DNA from: Streptomyces cavernae
GTDB lineage: Bacteria; Actinomycetota; Actinomycetes; Streptomycetales; Streptomycetaceae
DNA length: 64,000 nt
Reading direction: 5' to 3'
NCBI RefSeq assembly: GCF_004023625.1
Contig: NZ_RPDJ01000016.1
Location: forward strand, 221,085-285,084
Part shown: positions 9,528 to 23,213 of the stretch, piece by piece
Layout: every line of letters starts with the position of its first letter
Numbering within the stretch: the first letter of the stretch is position 1
Notes under the pieces: generated by a model
Seen by the model: the letters and a program-made list of their open reading frames with translations, nothing else
Databases searched by the model: none
What the model was told of the DNA's origin: nothing
Program-made: the position numbers and the translations under genes

Positions 9528-11654
9528 TTACTCGCCCTTGGCCTTCGCGATGATCTCCTCGGCGACGTTCCGCGGAACCTCGGCGTAGGAGTCGAACTGC
9601 ATCGAGTAGCTCGCGCGACCCGACGTCTTGCTGCGGAGGTCGCCGACGTAGCCGAACATCTCCGACAGCGGAACCAGGCCCTTCACGACGCGGGCACCGG
9701 CACGCTCCTCCATGGCCTGAATCTGGCCACGGCGGGAGTTGATGTCACCGATGACCTCGCCCATGTAGTCCTCGGGCGTGGTGACCTCGACGGCCATCAT
9801 GGGCTCGAGCAGCACGGGGCTGGCCTTGCGTGCGGCCTCCTTGAAGGCCTGCGAACCGGCGATCTTGAAGGCGAGCTCGGAGGAGTCGACCTCGTGGTAG
9901 CCGCCGTCGATGAGCGTCACGCGGACGCCGGTCATCTCGTAACCGGCGAGGATGCCGAACTGCATGGCCTCCTGCGCACCGGCGTCGACCGAAGGGATGT
10001 ACTCCTTCGGGATACGGCCACCGGTCACCTTGTTCACGAACTCGTACGAGGCGTCGCCGCCCTCGATCGGCTCGATCGCGATCTGCACCTTGGCGAACTG
10101 ACCGGTACCACCGGTCTGCTTCTTGTGCGTGTAGTCGACCCGCTCGACGGCCTTGCGGATCGTCTCGCGGTAGGCGACCTGCGGCTTGCCGACGTTGGCC
10201 TCGACCTTGAATTCACGGCGCATACGGTCGACCAGCACCTCGAGGTGCAGCTCGCCCATACCGCCGATGATGGTCTGGCCGGTCTCCTCGTCCGAGTGGA
10301 CCTGGAAGGAGGGGTCCTCCTCCGCGAGCCGCTGGATGGCGACACCCAGCTTCTCCTGGTCACCCTTGGACTTGGGCTCGATGGCGACCTGGATGACCGG
10401 CGCCGGGAAGTCCATGGACTCCAGGATCACCGGGTTCTTGTCGTCGGCCAGCGTCTCACCGGTGGTGGTCTGCTTCAGGCCCATCACGGCGACGATGTCG
10501 CCGGCGCCCACCGAGTCGATCTCCTCACGCTTGTTGGCGTGCATGCGGTAGATCTTGCCGATGCGCTCCTTCTTGCCCTTGACGGAGTTCAGCACGGCGG
10601 TGCCGGACTCCAGGCGGCCCGAGTAGACCCGGACGAAGGTGAGCTTGCCAAGGTGCGGGTCGCTCATGATCTTGAACGCGAGGGCGGACAGCGGCTCGTC
10701 GTCCGACGGCTTGCGCCTGACGACCTCCTCCGGGTCGTTGACGGCGTGGCCCTCGATGGCCTCGACGTCAAGCGGGGTGGGGAGGTAGCGCACGACCGCG
10801 TCGAGCAGGGGCTGGACGCCCTTGTTCTTGAACGCGGTACCGCAGAACACCGGGGTGACCGTGGTGTCCGAGGACTTGCCGGACGCGATGGTGATACGAC
10901 GGATCGCGGCGTACAGCTGCTCCTCGGAGGGCTCCTCGCCCTCCAGGTACAGCTCCATGATCTCTTCGTCGTTCTCCGCGACCGCCTCGACGAGCTTGTT
11001 GTGCCACTCCTCGGCGGCCTCGGCGTGCGTGGCCGGGATGTCGACGACGTCGTACATCTCGCCCTTCGCCGCCTCCGCGGACCACACGAGCGCCTTCATG
11101 CGGACCAGGTCCACAACGCCCTTGAAGTCGGCCTCGGCACCGATCGGCAGCTGCATGACGAGCGGCTGGGCACCCAGACGGTCGCTGATCATGTCGACGC
11201 AGCGGTGGAACTCCGCGCCGGTACGGTCCAGCTTGTTGACGAAGCAGATGCGGGGCACGCCGTAGCGGTCGGCCTGACGCCACACCGTCTCGGACTGCGG
11301 CTCGACACCGGCGACACCGTCGAACACCGTCACGGCACCGTCGAGCACGCGCAGCGAGCGCTCAACCTCGACGGTGAAGTCGACGTGGCCCGGGGTGTCG
11401 ATGATGTTGATGGTGTGGTCGACGCCTTCGAGGGGCCAGTGACAGGTGGTGGCAGCAGACGTGATCGTGATACCACGCTCCTGCTCCTGCTCCATCCAGT
11501 CCATGGTGGCAGCGCCGTCGTGGACCTCACCGATCTTGTAAGACACACCGGTGTAGAACAGGATCCGCTCGGTGGTGGTCGTCTTGCCCGCGTCGATGTG
11601 GGCCATGATCCCGATGTTGCGGACCTTGGCCAGGTCAAGTGAAGTGGTAGCCAT
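9528..11654 (-). CDS. fusA: Elongation factor G
   Basis: This is a 708-residue translocase GTPase. AHIDAGKTTTTER (residues 17-29), DTPGHVDFTVEVERS and NKLDR are the G1, G3 and G4 motifs. The full set of EF-G domains II-V follows through to YAEVPRNVAEEI near the C-terminus. It drives tRNA-mRNA translocation and helps recycle ribosomes. The start is 39 nt after rpsG, consistent with the str operon rpsL-rpsG-fusA-tuf. No residue looks like a fusidic acid resistance change, but I did not map each site. Confidence 0.98.
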   Translation of the reverse strand: MATTSLDLAKVRNIGIMAHIDAGKTTTTERILFYTGVSYKIGEVHDGAATMDWMEQEQERGITITSAATTCHWPLEGVDHTINIIDTPGHVDFTVEVERSLRVLDGAVTVFDGVAGVEPQSETVWRQADRYGVPRICFVNKLDRTGAEFHRCVDMISDRLGAQPLVMQLPIGAEADFKGVVDLVRMKALVWSAEAAKGEMYDVVDIPATHAEAAEEWHNKLVEAVAENDEEIMELYLEGEEPSEEQLYAAIRRITIASGKSSDTTVTPVFCGTAFKNKGVQPLLDAVVRYLPTPLDVEAIEGHAVNDPEEVVRRKPSDDEPLSALAFKIMSDPHLGKLTFVRVYSGRLESGTAVLNSVKGKKERIGKIYRMHANKREEIDSVGAGDIVAVMGLKQTTTGETLADDKNPVILESMDFPAPVIQVAIEPKSKGDQEKLGVAIQRLAEEDPSFQVHSDEETGQTIIGGMGELHLEVLVDRMRREFKVEANVGKPQVAYRETIRKAVERVDYTHKKQTGGTGQFAKVQIAIEPIEGGDASYEFVNKVTGGRIPKEYIPSVDAGAQEAMQFGILAGYEMTGVRVTLIDGGYHEVDSSELAFKIAGSQAFKEAARKASPVLLEPMMAVEVTTPEDYMGEVIGDINSRRGQIQAMEERAGARVVKGLVPLSEMFGYVGDLRSKTSGRASYSMQFDSYAEVPRNVAEEIIAKAKGE

Positions 11655-11693
11655 AAGGCTTTCGTCTTCTCTCGGTTCTCGATGGGGAAGCGA

Positions 11694-12164
11694 CTACCAG
11701 CGGTAGTGCGCGAAGGCCTTGTTGGACTCGGCCATCTTGTGGGTGTCCTCGCGCTTCTTCACAGCGGCACCGAGGCCGTTGGACGCGTCGAGGAGCTCGT
11801 TCAGCAGACGCTCGGTCATGGTCTTCTCGCGACGGGCGCGGGAGTAACCGACCAGCCAGCGCAGCGCCAGGGTGTTGGCACGGCCGGGCTTGACCTCGAC
11901 CGGGACCTGGTAGGTGGCGCCACCGACACGGCGGGACTTGACCTCGAGGGTCGGCTTGATGTTCTCGAGAGCGCGCTTGAGGGTGATGACCGGGTCGCTG
12001 CCGGTCTTGTCGCGCAGACCCTCCATGGCGCCGTAGACGATGCGCTCGGCGGTGGAACGCTTGCCGTTCAGCAGCACCTTGTTGATCAGGGAGGTCACCA
12101 GAGGAGAACCGTAGACCGGGTCGATGATGACCGGGCGCTTCGGGGCGGGGCCCTTACGAGGCAT
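11694..12164 (-). CDS. rpsG: 30S ribosomal protein S7
   Basis: This is a 156-residue S7 of normal length (MPRKGPAPKRPVIIDPVYGS start). It is the primary assembly protein of the 30S head, binding 16S rRNA near the decoding and exit sites. The start lies 2 nt after the rpsL stop and the gene is followed by fusA, so translation is likely coupled through the str operon. Confidence 0.97.
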   Translation of the reverse strand: MPRKGPAPKRPVIIDPVYGSPLVTSLINKVLLNGKRSTAERIVYGAMEGLRDKTGSDPVITLKRALENIKPTLEVKSRRVGGATYQVPVEVKPGRANTLALRWLVGYSRARREKTMTERLLNELLDASNGLGAAVKKREDTHKMAESNKAFAHYRW

Positions 12165-12166
12165 TC

Positions 12167-12538
12167 TTACTTCTCCTTCTTGGCGCCGTAACGGCTGCGA
12201 GCCTGCTTGCGGTTCTTGACACCCTGGGTGTCGAGCGAGCCGCGGATGATCTTGTAGCGAACACCCGGCAGGTCCTTCACACGGCCGCCGCGCACGAGCA
12301 CGATGGAGTGCTCCTGCAGGTTGTGTCCCTCACCCGGAATGTAGGCAGTGACCTCGATCCCGCTGGTCAGACGCACACGCGCGACCTTACGCAGGGCCGA
12401 GTTCGGCTTCTTCGGGGTGGTCGTGAACACACGCGTGCAGACGCCACGACGCTGGGGCGAACCCTCGAGTGCGGGCGTCTTGTTCTTCTCGACCTTGTCC
12501 TGCCGGCCCTTGCGGACCAGCTGCTGGATCGTAGGCAC
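12167..12538 (-). CDS. rpsL: 30S ribosomal protein S12
   Basis: This is a 123-residue S12 starting at GTG (12536-12538), which gives the conserved MPTIQQLVRKGRQ. The frame is open upstream, but a longer protein would not match the family. K43 (TPKKPNSA), K88 (GGRVKDLPG) and P91 are the wild-type residues, so the sequence predicts streptomycin sensitivity. S12 sits at the decoding centre. It is the first gene of the str operon, and a good promoter plus a leader hairpin shared with rpsJ lie upstream. Confidence 0.97.
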   Translation of the reverse strand: MPTIQQLVRKGRQDKVEKNKTPALEGSPQRRGVCTRVFTTTPKKPNSALRKVARVRLTSGIEVTAYIPGEGHNLQEHSIVLVRGGRVKDLPGVRYKIIRGSLDTQGVKNRKQARSRYGAKKEK

Positions 12539-12588
12539 TACTTCTCCGGTTTCTGTGTGCCGATTGGTACAGCTAACCTGGAACGTCG

Positions 12589-12613
12589 CCGACCCACGCG
12601 GTCGGGTGTGTCG
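12589..12613 (-). promoter_or_regulatory. Leader hairpin element shared by rpsL and rpsJ
   Basis: This is the second copy of the 25-bp element, with CCGACCGCGTGGGTCGG read on the minus strand. It differs from the rpsJ copy at one base (CGACACAC rather than CGACACGC just 5' of the stem). It ends about 50 nt before the rpsL start. With the promoter at 12733-12761 it would lie within a leader of about 188 nt. Confidence 0.6.
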
Positions 12614-12732
12614 AATACTGCAGATTCCCGCCGCAAGGCGAAAAGGGCGCAGATTACGGCGGCCGGTGACGACCCTCCATGCGGTCTGAAGGCACGCACG
12701 AGGGCCAGGGCACACCCCAGGCACAAGGTCTG

Positions 12733-12761
12733 AGCGTACCTAGCTCATTCGCTGCGGTCAA
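12733..12761 (-). promoter_or_regulatory. rpsL (str operon) promoter
   Basis: On the minus strand TTGACC (12756-12761) and TACGCT (12733-12738) are exactly 17 bp apart, a good match to the main vegetative sigma factor consensus. The predicted transcript start near 12726 gives a leader of about 188 nt. The rest of 12539-12891 has no other feature I can support. Confidence 0.7.
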
Positions 12762-12891
12762 AACAAATGGACCTCGACCGCATCGATGTGCGGCGCATGT
12801 CAAGTACATACACGGTCCGCGATCTTGGAATCGGCGGTCCGCGCAGCACATCGAGGCATTTCGCCGTCTCCACAGCGCCCCTTCCCGGTCG

Positions 12892-13473
12892 TCACTTGCT
12901 CGCGATCGACACCGTCATCAACAGCAGCAGCAGGAGCGCCCAGCCGGCGATGGACAGCCAGCCGAGGACCAGGCCGGTCACCGCCAGACCGTCGCCGCGT
13001 TCCCCGGTGCGGCGGATCTCGGAGCGCGCGGTATGCCCGAGGACGACCGCGGGGATGCCGGTCAGCCCGGCGGTAGCCAGACACAGCGCACCGCAGACCG
13101 CGGACCCGAGCGCCTTCTCGTTCGTCTTCGGCACAGCGGCCACGGGCAGGAACGTCCGCGGCACGTGCGGCACATACGGGGCCGCCGCCGGCAGCGGCAC
13201 GGGCCCCTGGGGCAGGTCGGCGACGAGGAGGCCCAGTTCGCCCACCGTCCGCGCCTCGTACGCCCGCGCGACCCGCTTCTCGAGTTCGTCCTGCAACAGA
13301 CGCCCTTCACTGAAGCCCGCTCTGAGCACGTCCACGGCCCTCTCCCGGTCGGCGTGCGAAGCGAGCATGGACGCGCCGCTCTGCCACGACTGAGGGACGC
13401 TGTGCCCCTGCCACGGCTGGGGCTGGGGAACGCTCTGCCCTTGCCAGGGCTGCCAGGGCGACGGTTGCGACAC
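12892..13473 (-). CDS. DUF1707 / DUF4190-type membrane protein
   Basis: This 193-residue protein is taken from the GTG at 13473, which has GGGGAGGGG 6 nt upstream. A longer open frame exists but is repeat-derived. Residues 1-36 are P/Q/W-rich with PWQGQSVPQ-like repeats. Residues about 37-88 form a DUF1707 domain (SHADRERAVDVLRAGFSEGR), a short domain common at the N-terminus of actinobacterial membrane and signalling proteins. Residues about 118-190 contain two hydrophobic helices with a GHTAR-x-IRRTGERG turn, typical of DUF4190. Function is unknown. It sits between the rpoBC and str operons in the same direction. Confidence 0.8.
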   Translation of the reverse strand: MSQPSPWQPWQGQSVPQPQPWQGHSVPQSWQSGASMLASHADRERAVDVLRAGFSEGRLLQDELEKRVARAYEARTVGELGLLVADLPQGPVPLPAAAPYVPHVPRTFLPVAAVPKTNEKALGSAVCGALCLATAGLTGIPAVVLGHTARSEIRRTGERGDGLAVTGLVLGWLSIAGWALLLLLLMTVSIASK

Positions 13474-13654
13474 GGGAACCCCTCCCCGAACGGTGGTGCC
13501 TTCATCATGCTCCAACGCCGCATTTCCGGCACCGGTTCCCGCGCTGTTCCCGGTCGGCTCTTTCTGTCCCGTTTTCCCGGCCTGTTCCTCCCGGTCCGGA
13601 CGCATTCTCCCCGGCCTCTTCCTCGCCGGCTCCGGACGCATTCTGCCCGGCCTG

Positions 13655-13720
13655 TTCCTGGCCCGTTCCTGGCCGTTCCTGGCCCGTTCCTGGCCGTTCC
13701 TGGCCCGTTCCTGGCCGGTC
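13655..13720. repeat. 21-bp tandem repeat
   Basis: About three copies of GTTCCTGGCCCGTTCCTGGCC lie in the 510-bp gap between the DUF1707 gene and rpoC. The wider segment 13530-13870 is built from degenerate CCCGGCC/TTCCTGG words. It keeps a reading frame open but shows no credible protein. Confidence 0.75.
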
Positions 13721-13931
13721 CCAGCGCGGTTCCCGGCCCGCCCCTGCGCGTTCCTGGCCGTTCCCGGGCCTGGTTCTTCCCGGCCCGCTCCCGGCCCGCT
13801 CTCCCGACCCGCCCTGACCCGTTCCTAGCCATTCCTGGCGCGGTTTCCCCGCCCGCTGCCGGCCCGCTCCAGACGGGTCTTCCCAGCCCGCTCCGGACCG
13901 TCGCTGCCCCGTTCCCCCGCCCCGCAACGCC

Positions 13932-13967
13932 GACGGGCGGCCACCCCGTGCAGGGTGACCGCCCGTC
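13932..13967 (-). terminator. rpoBC operon terminator
   Basis: A 15-bp stem with one G-U pair (GACGGGCGGCCACCC and its partner) ends 17 nt after the rpoC stop. Confidence 0.85.
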
Positions 13968-13983
13968 AACTCAAGCTGCTCGC

Positions 13984-17883
<3,900 letters not shown>

Positions 17884-17977
17884 TATGCGTCAATCCCTCT
17901 CAGGGTTGTAAGTCTGTGGTCTGAATCGGGGGTCCCGGGGACGGAGGAACCCTGGGTGGGCTCCTCCGGATCTCCCG

Positions 17978-20900
17978 TCAGACCTCTTCGACGCTGCTCG
18001 GCTCGCGCCGGGACAGGTCGATGCCGAGCTCCTCCGCAGCGCGGAAGACGTCCTCGTCGGTGTCGCGCATCTCGATGGACATGCCGTCCGAGGACAGCAC
18101 CTCCACGTTGAGGCACAGGGACTGCATCTCCTTGATGAGCACCTTGAAGGACTCGGGGATGCCGGGCTCGGGGATGTTCTCGCCCTTGACGATGGCCTCG
18201 TAGACCTTCACGCGGCCGGTGACGTCGTCGGACTTGATGGTCAGCAGCTCCTGGAGGGCGTACGCGGCGCCGTAGGCCTCGAGGGCCCACACCTCCATCT
18301 CGCCGAACCGCTGGCCACCGAACTGAGCCTTACCACCCAGCGGCTGCTGGGTGATCATCGAGTACGGACCGGTCGAGCGGGCGTGCAGCTTGTCGTCGAC
18401 CAGGTGGTGCAGCTTGAGGATGTACATGTACCCGACCGAGATCGGGTCCGGGAACGGCTCACCGGAGCGGCCGTCGAACAGCCTCGCCTTGCCGGACGGG
18501 AGGACCATGCGGTCGCCGTCGCGGTTGGGGATGGTGTGCTCCAGCAGACCGGCCAGCTCGTCCTCGCGGGCGCCGTCGAAGACCGGGGTGGCGACGTTGG
18601 TGCGCGGCGGCACCTGGTCGGCCTCGATGGCCTGCAGTCGCTGTGCCCATTCCTCGCCGAGGCCGGAGACGTCCCAGCCCTGGCTGGCGAGCCAGCCGAG
18701 GTGGATCTCCAGGACCTGTCCCGGGTTCATTCGGGACGGGACCCCGAGCGGGTTGAGGATGATGTCGACCGGGGTGCCGTCCTCGAGGAACGGCATGTCC
18801 TCGATCGGCAGGATCTTGGAGATGACGCCCTTGTTGCCGTGGCGGCCGGCAAGCTTGTCACCGTCGGTGATCTTGCGCTTCTGCGCGACGTACACGCGCA
18901 CCAGCTGGTTCACACCGGGCGGAAGCTCGTCGCCCTCCTCGCGGTCGAAGACGCGGACGCCGATGACCTTGCCGGTCTCGCCGTGCGGCACCTTCAGCGA
19001 GGTGTCACGGACCTCACGGGCCTTCTCGCCGAAGATCGCGCGCAGCAGGCGCTCCTCGGGGGTCAGCTCGGTCTCACCCTTGGGGGTCACCTTGCCGACG
19101 AGGATGTCACCGGCGATGACCTCGGCGCCGATGCGGATGATGCCGCGCTCGTCGAGGTCGGCGAGGACTTCCTCGGAGACGTTCGGGATGTCCCGGGTGA
19201 TCTCCTCGGGGCCGAGCTTGGTGTCACGGGCGTCGACCTCGTGCTCCTCGATGTGGATCGAGGAGAGGACGTCGTCCTGCACGAGGCGCTGCGACAGGAT
19301 GATCGCGTCCTCGTAGTTGTGACCCTCCCACGGCATGAACGCCACGAGCAGGTTCTTGCCGAGCGCCATCTCACCCTGCTCGGTGGCCGGACCGTCGGCG
19401 AGGACCTGGCCCTCGACGACCCGGGCGCCCTCGTCCACGATCACCTTCTGGTTGACCGAGGTGCCCTGGTTGGAGCGCGAGAACTTGGCCACCCGGTAGG
19501 TGGTGTAGGTGCCGTCGTCGTTGGCGACGGTGATGTAGTCGGCCGAGACCTCCTGGACCACACCCGACTTCTCGGCCTTGATGACGTCACCGGCGTCGAC
19601 GGCGCAGCGGTATTCCATGCCGGTGCCGACGAGCGGGGACTCGGCGGTGATCAGCGGCACGGCCTGGCGCATCATGTTGGCGCCCATGAGGGCACGGTTG
19701 GCGTCGTCGTGCTCGAGGAAGGGGATCATGGCGGTCGCGACCGACACCATCTGGCGCGGGGAGACGTCCATGTAGTCCACGTCGTCGGGCGCGACGTAGT
19801 CGACCTCACCGCCACGGCGGCGGACCAGCACGCGGGCCTCGGCGAACCGGAGTTCGTCGTTCAGCGGCGCGTTGGCCTGGGCGATGACGAAGCGGTCCTC
19901 CTCGTCGGCGGTCAGGTAGTCCACCTCGTCGGTGACCTGGCCCTCGACGACCTTGCGGTACGGCGTCTCGACGAAACCGAACGCGTTGACCCGGCCGTAG
20001 GAGGCCAGTGAACCGATGAGACCGATGTTCGGACCTTCGGGGGTCTCGATCGGGCACATGCGGCCGTAGTGCGACGGGTGCACGTCACGGACCTCGAAGC
20101 CGGCCCGCTCACGGGACAGACCACCCGGACCGAGCGCGGACAGACGCCGCTTGTGCGTCAGACCGGACAGCGGGTTGTTCTGGTCCATGAACTGCGACAG
20201 CTGGCTGGTGCCGAAGAACTCCTTGATGGAGGCGACGACCGGCCGGATGTTGATCAGGGTCTGCGGCGTGATCGCCTCGACGTCCTGGGTGGTCATGCGC
20301 TCGCGGACGACGCGCTCCATACGCGCCAGACCCGTGCGGACCTGGTTCTGGATGAGCTCGCCGACGTTGCGCAGACGACGGTTGCCGAAGTGGTCGATGT
20401 CGTCGGTCTCGACGACGATCTGGCTGCCGTTGTCGCCGACCGTCTCGGTCTCGCCCGCGTGCAGCTTCACCAGGTACTTGATCGTCGAGATGATGTCCTC
20501 GACGGTCAGGATGCCCGCGTCGAGCGGGGCGTCCGCACCCAGCTTCTTGTTGACCTTGTAGCGGCCGACCTTGGCGAGGTCGTAGCGCTTGGGGTTGAAG
20601 TAGAGGTTCTCGAGCAGCGTCTGCGCGGCCTCACGGGTGGGAGGCTCGCCCGGGCGCAGCTTGCGGTAGATGTCGAGCAGCGCGTCGTCCTGGCCCTGGG
20701 TGTGGTCCTTCTCCAGGGTGGCGCGCATGGACTCGTAGTCGCCGAACTCCTCGAGGATCTGCTCGGTGGTCCAGCCGAGCGCCTTCAGGAGTACGGTCAC
20801 GGACTGCTTGCGCTTGCGGTCGATGCGGACACCGACCATGTCGCGCTTGTCGATCTCCATCTCCAGCCAGGCACCCCGGGACGGGATGATCTTGGCGGAG

Positions 20901-21463
20901 AAGATGTCCTTGTCGGACGTCTTGTCGATCGAGGAGTCGAAGTACACGCCCGGCGAGCGGACCAGCTGGGAGACCACGACACGCTCGGTGCCGTTGATGA
21001 CGAAGGTGCCCTTGTTCGTCATGAGCGGGAAGTCGCCCATGAAGACGGTCTGGGACTTGATCTCGCCGGTCTCGTTGTTGGTGAACTCGGCCGTGACGAA
21101 CAGGGGCGCGGCGTAGGTGAAGTCGCGCTCCTTGCACTCGTCGATGGAGTTCTTCGGCGGCTCGAAGCGGTGGTCGCGGAACGTCAGCGACATCGACCCG
21201 GAGAAGTCCTCGATCGGGGAGATCTCCTCGAAGATCTCCTCGAGACCGGACTTGGTGGGGACGTCCTGACCGGAATCCAGAGCCTCCTCGACACGAGCCT
21301 TCCACGCGTCGTTGCCGAGCAGCCAGTCGAAGCTCTCGGTTTGCAGCGCAAGAAGGTTCGGAACCTCGAGGGGCTCCTTGATCTTTGCAAAGGAGATGCG
21401 CAGCGGGGCGGTGCTGGCGCCGTTGTTCGTATTCGCGTTCGAGGCAGTGCGCGAGGCGGCCAA
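17978..21463 (-). CDS. rpoB: DNA-directed RNA polymerase beta subunit
   Basis: This is a 1161-residue beta subunit. The TTG at 21461-21463 is chosen because GGAAGGA lies 7 nt upstream and gives the expected AASRTASNANTNNGASTAPL start. A 20-codon longer frame exists but has no ribosome site. The rifampicin region FFGTSQLSQFMDQNNPLSGL and THKRRLSALGPGGLS is wild type, so rifampicin sensitivity is predicted. It heads the rpoBC operon, separated from rplL by about 650 bp with its own probable promoter. Confidence 0.97.
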   Translation of the reverse strand: MAASRTASNANTNNGASTAPLRISFAKIKEPLEVPNLLALQTESFDWLLGNDAWKARVEEALDSGQDVPTKSGLEEIFEEISPIEDFSGSMSLTFRDHRFEPPKNSIDECKERDFTYAAPLFVTAEFTNNETGEIKSQTVFMGDFPLMTNKGTFVINGTERVVVSQLVRSPGVYFDSSIDKTSDKDIFSAKIIPSRGAWLEMEIDKRDMVGVRIDRKRKQSVTVLLKALGWTTEQILEEFGDYESMRATLEKDHTQGQDDALLDIYRKLRPGEPPTREAAQTLLENLYFNPKRYDLAKVGRYKVNKKLGADAPLDAGILTVEDIISTIKYLVKLHAGETETVGDNGSQIVVETDDIDHFGNRRLRNVGELIQNQVRTGLARMERVVRERMTTQDVEAITPQTLINIRPVVASIKEFFGTSQLSQFMDQNNPLSGLTHKRRLSALGPGGLSRERAGFEVRDVHPSHYGRMCPIETPEGPNIGLIGSLASYGRVNAFGFVETPYRKVVEGQVTDEVDYLTADEEDRFVIAQANAPLNDELRFAEARVLVRRRGGEVDYVAPDDVDYMDVSPRQMVSVATAMIPFLEHDDANRALMGANMMRQAVPLITAESPLVGTGMEYRCAVDAGDVIKAEKSGVVQEVSADYITVANDDGTYTTYRVAKFSRSNQGTSVNQKVIVDEGARVVEGQVLADGPATEQGEMALGKNLLVAFMPWEGHNYEDAIILSQRLVQDDVLSSIHIEEHEVDARDTKLGPEEITRDIPNVSEEVLADLDERGIIRIGAEVIAGDILVGKVTPKGETELTPEERLLRAIFGEKAREVRDTSLKVPHGETGKVIGVRVFDREEGDELPPGVNQLVRVYVAQKRKITDGDKLAGRHGNKGVISKILPIEDMPFLEDGTPVDIILNPLGVPSRMNPGQVLEIHLGWLASQGWDVSGLGEEWAQRLQAIEADQVPPRTNVATPVFDGAREDELAGLLEHTIPNRDGDRMVLPSGKARLFDGRSGEPFPDPISVGYMYILKLHHLVDDKLHARSTGPYSMITQQPLGGKAQFGGQRFGEMEVWALEAYGAAYALQELLTIKSDDVTGRVKVYEAIVKGENIPEPGIPESFKVLIKEMQSLCLNVEVLSSDGMSIEMRDTDEDVFRAAEELGIDLSRREPSSVEEV

Positions 21464-21794
21464 GAGGGGGTCCTTCCGAGGGCTCGGACTCACTACGCGC
21501 GTACCGGTCCCCCTACCGGACACAGAGACAGAACTCCCAGGTCAGGAACAGTTCAGTCGTCGGTGTTCGATCGAGGGCATGCTCCTGGTGACGGGCAGGA
21601 GGCAGCTAACAGGCAGCGCAAAGGGTCAGTGTAGCCACTCGGCCCACTGATGTCCAGTGCGGGTTTGCGGACCCTCGGAAACCCTCGTTGTTCCTCAACA
21701 CCTGCGGCAAGCCACGCCCTCAATGCACATCGATGCTTCCCTCTTCGTCGCCGATCCATGCCTCGGATCCGGATCGTTGTGACGACGCGTCCTG

Positions 21795-21823
21795 AGAATT
21801 GCGCGCTGCGTGCAGTTCGTCAA
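21795..21823 (-). promoter_or_regulatory. Probable rpoB promoter
   Basis: On the minus strand TTGACG (21818-21823) and AATTCT (21795-21800) are 17 bp apart. The start near 21788 would leave a leader of about 325 nt before rpoB. The rest of 21464-21975 has no other feature I can support. Confidence 0.5.
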
Positions 21824-21975
21824 GGCCCCCCAAGCCCGAACAAGGTGCTGCGATCGTCACTGACATCGTCACTTGCAGCCCGTCACTGAAGGTGGTCCGG
21901 AGGCACGACGAAGATCACCATACTCGCCGGATCCGACAGTGCAAGGCGGCCGTCCATCGACGCCCCGGAACGCCG

Positions 21976-22007
21976 AAAGGCGACCACCCAGTTGGGTGAT
22001 CGCCCTT
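21976..22007 (-). terminator. rplJ-rplL terminator
   Basis: A hairpin with AAAGGCGACCACCCA and AAGGGCGATCACCCA-type arms (one mismatch, one G-U pair) lies about 105 nt after the rplL stop and upstream of the rpoB promoter. It may be leaky, as at this junction in other bacteria. Confidence 0.7.
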
Positions 22008-22110
22008 CAGTGCCTTCGCGTTACAGCCCTGCGGGGGACTGTGACATTCGGCTCTACGGGAGAGCCGTACGCGTCCCGGTCACAGGACCGCTCTCACGAA
22101 GAGAGTCGGG

Positions 22111-22500
22111 TCACTTGACCTCGACGGAGGCGCCGGCGCCCTTGAGGGCCTCGGCGGCCTTCTCCGCGGCGTCCTTGGCGACCTTCTCGAGAACGGGCTT
22201 CGGGGCGCCGTCCACGAGGTCCTTGGCCTCCTTCAGACCCAGCGAGGTCAGCTCACGCACGACCTTGATGACCTGGATCTTCTTGTCGCCGGCACCGGTG
22301 AGGACGACGTCGAACTCGTCCTTCTCCTCCTCGGCCTCGGCGGCCGGGGCGCCGGGGACACCGGCGGCGGCAACGGCGACCGGGGCGGCGGCGGTGACGT
22401 CGAACTTCTCCTCGAAGGCCTTAACGAACTCGGCGAGCTCGATGAGGGTGAGGTTCTCGAACTGCGCGAGCAGTTCGTCCTGGGACAGCTTCGTCGCCAT
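22111..22500 (-). CDS. rplL: 50S ribosomal protein L7/L12
   Basis: This is a 129-residue stalk protein. The N-terminal dimerisation part (KLSQDELLAQFENLTLIELA), an alanine-rich hinge (AAAPVAVAAAGVPGAPAAEA) and the C-terminal factor-binding domain (KKIQVIKVVRELTSLGLKEA) appear in order. It recruits translation GTPases. It lies 121 nt after rplJ in the same operon, and the length is normal. Confidence 0.97.
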   Translation of the reverse strand: MATKLSQDELLAQFENLTLIELAEFVKAFEEKFDVTAAAPVAVAAAGVPGAPAAEAEEEKDEFDVVLTGAGDKKIQVIKVVRELTSLGLKEAKDLVDGAPKPVLEKVAKDAAEKAAEALKGAGASVEVK

Positions 22501-22621
22501 GTTGGCGTCCTTCCACTAATTCGGCTGGTGCCGTGTGTACATGTCGGCGGGCGTACGTCTGGCCCGCTTGTCGACCGTCGCCTCAGGCAGACCTGGGGCT
22601 CGGGTCAATGTGCGAGCCGAG

Positions 22622-23152
22622 TTACTCGGCACCGCCCTGCTCGGCCTGCTTCTCGCGAAGAGCGTCCACGGTGCGGACGAGCTTCGAGGGCAGGGCCTGG
22701 AAGACCGCGGCAGCCTGGGACTGCTTGGCCTTCAGGGCACCCGCCAGCTTGGCGAGCAGAACCTCGCGGGACTCGAGGTCCGCAAGCTTCTTGATGTCGT
22801 CGGCGGACAGGCCCTTACCGTCAAGGACACCGCCCTTGATGACGAGCGCGGGGTTGTCCTTGGCGAAGTCACGCAGACCCTTCGCCGCCTCGACCGGGTC
22901 ACCGGTGACGAAGGCGACGGCCGTCGAGCCACTGAGGTGCTCGTCCAGCACGGAGATCCCGGCCTCCTGGGCCGCGATCTTGGTGAGCGTGTTCTTCACC
23001 ACTCGGTACTGCGCGTTCTCGCCGAGAGAACGGCGGAGCTGCTTGAGCTGCGCCACGCTCAGTCCGGTGTATGAAGTCACAACAGCCGCGTTGGAGTCAC
23101 GGAGCTTCTCCGTGATCTCCGCAACAGCTGCGACCTTGTCGGACGTCGCCAT
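22622..23152 (-). CDS. rplJ: 50S ribosomal protein L10
   Basis: This is a 176-residue stalk base protein starting MATSDKVAAVAEITEKLRDS at 23150-23152. A longer open frame reads into the leader but has no family match. L10 holds the L7/L12 dimers through its C-terminal helix (AGALKAKQSQAAAVFQALPS). A leader of about 275 nt with at least one hairpin precedes it. In many bacteria the L10-L12 complex binds that leader to repress the operon; here this is inferred from position. Confidence 0.97.
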   Translation of the reverse strand: MATSDKVAAVAEITEKLRDSNAAVVTSYTGLSVAQLKQLRRSLGENAQYRVVKNTLTKIAAQEAGISVLDEHLSGSTAVAFVTGDPVEAAKGLRDFAKDNPALVIKGGVLDGKGLSADDIKKLADLESREVLLAKLAGALKAKQSQAAAVFQALPSKLVRTVDALREKQAEQGGAE

Positions 23153-23213
23153 GAGCCTCGGCCTCCTTCCGGGTGATGAGGACCGCTCGGGAAGGGGCCG
23201 GCACAAACACGAA

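Noticed and set aside
12167..12538. Streptomycin resistance mutation in rpsL
   Set aside because: K43, K88 and P91 are all wild type.
17978..21463. Second or rifampicin-resistant type rpoB
   Set aside because: The rif region is the ordinary sensitive form (QLSQFMDQNNPLSGL, THKRRLSALGPGGLS).
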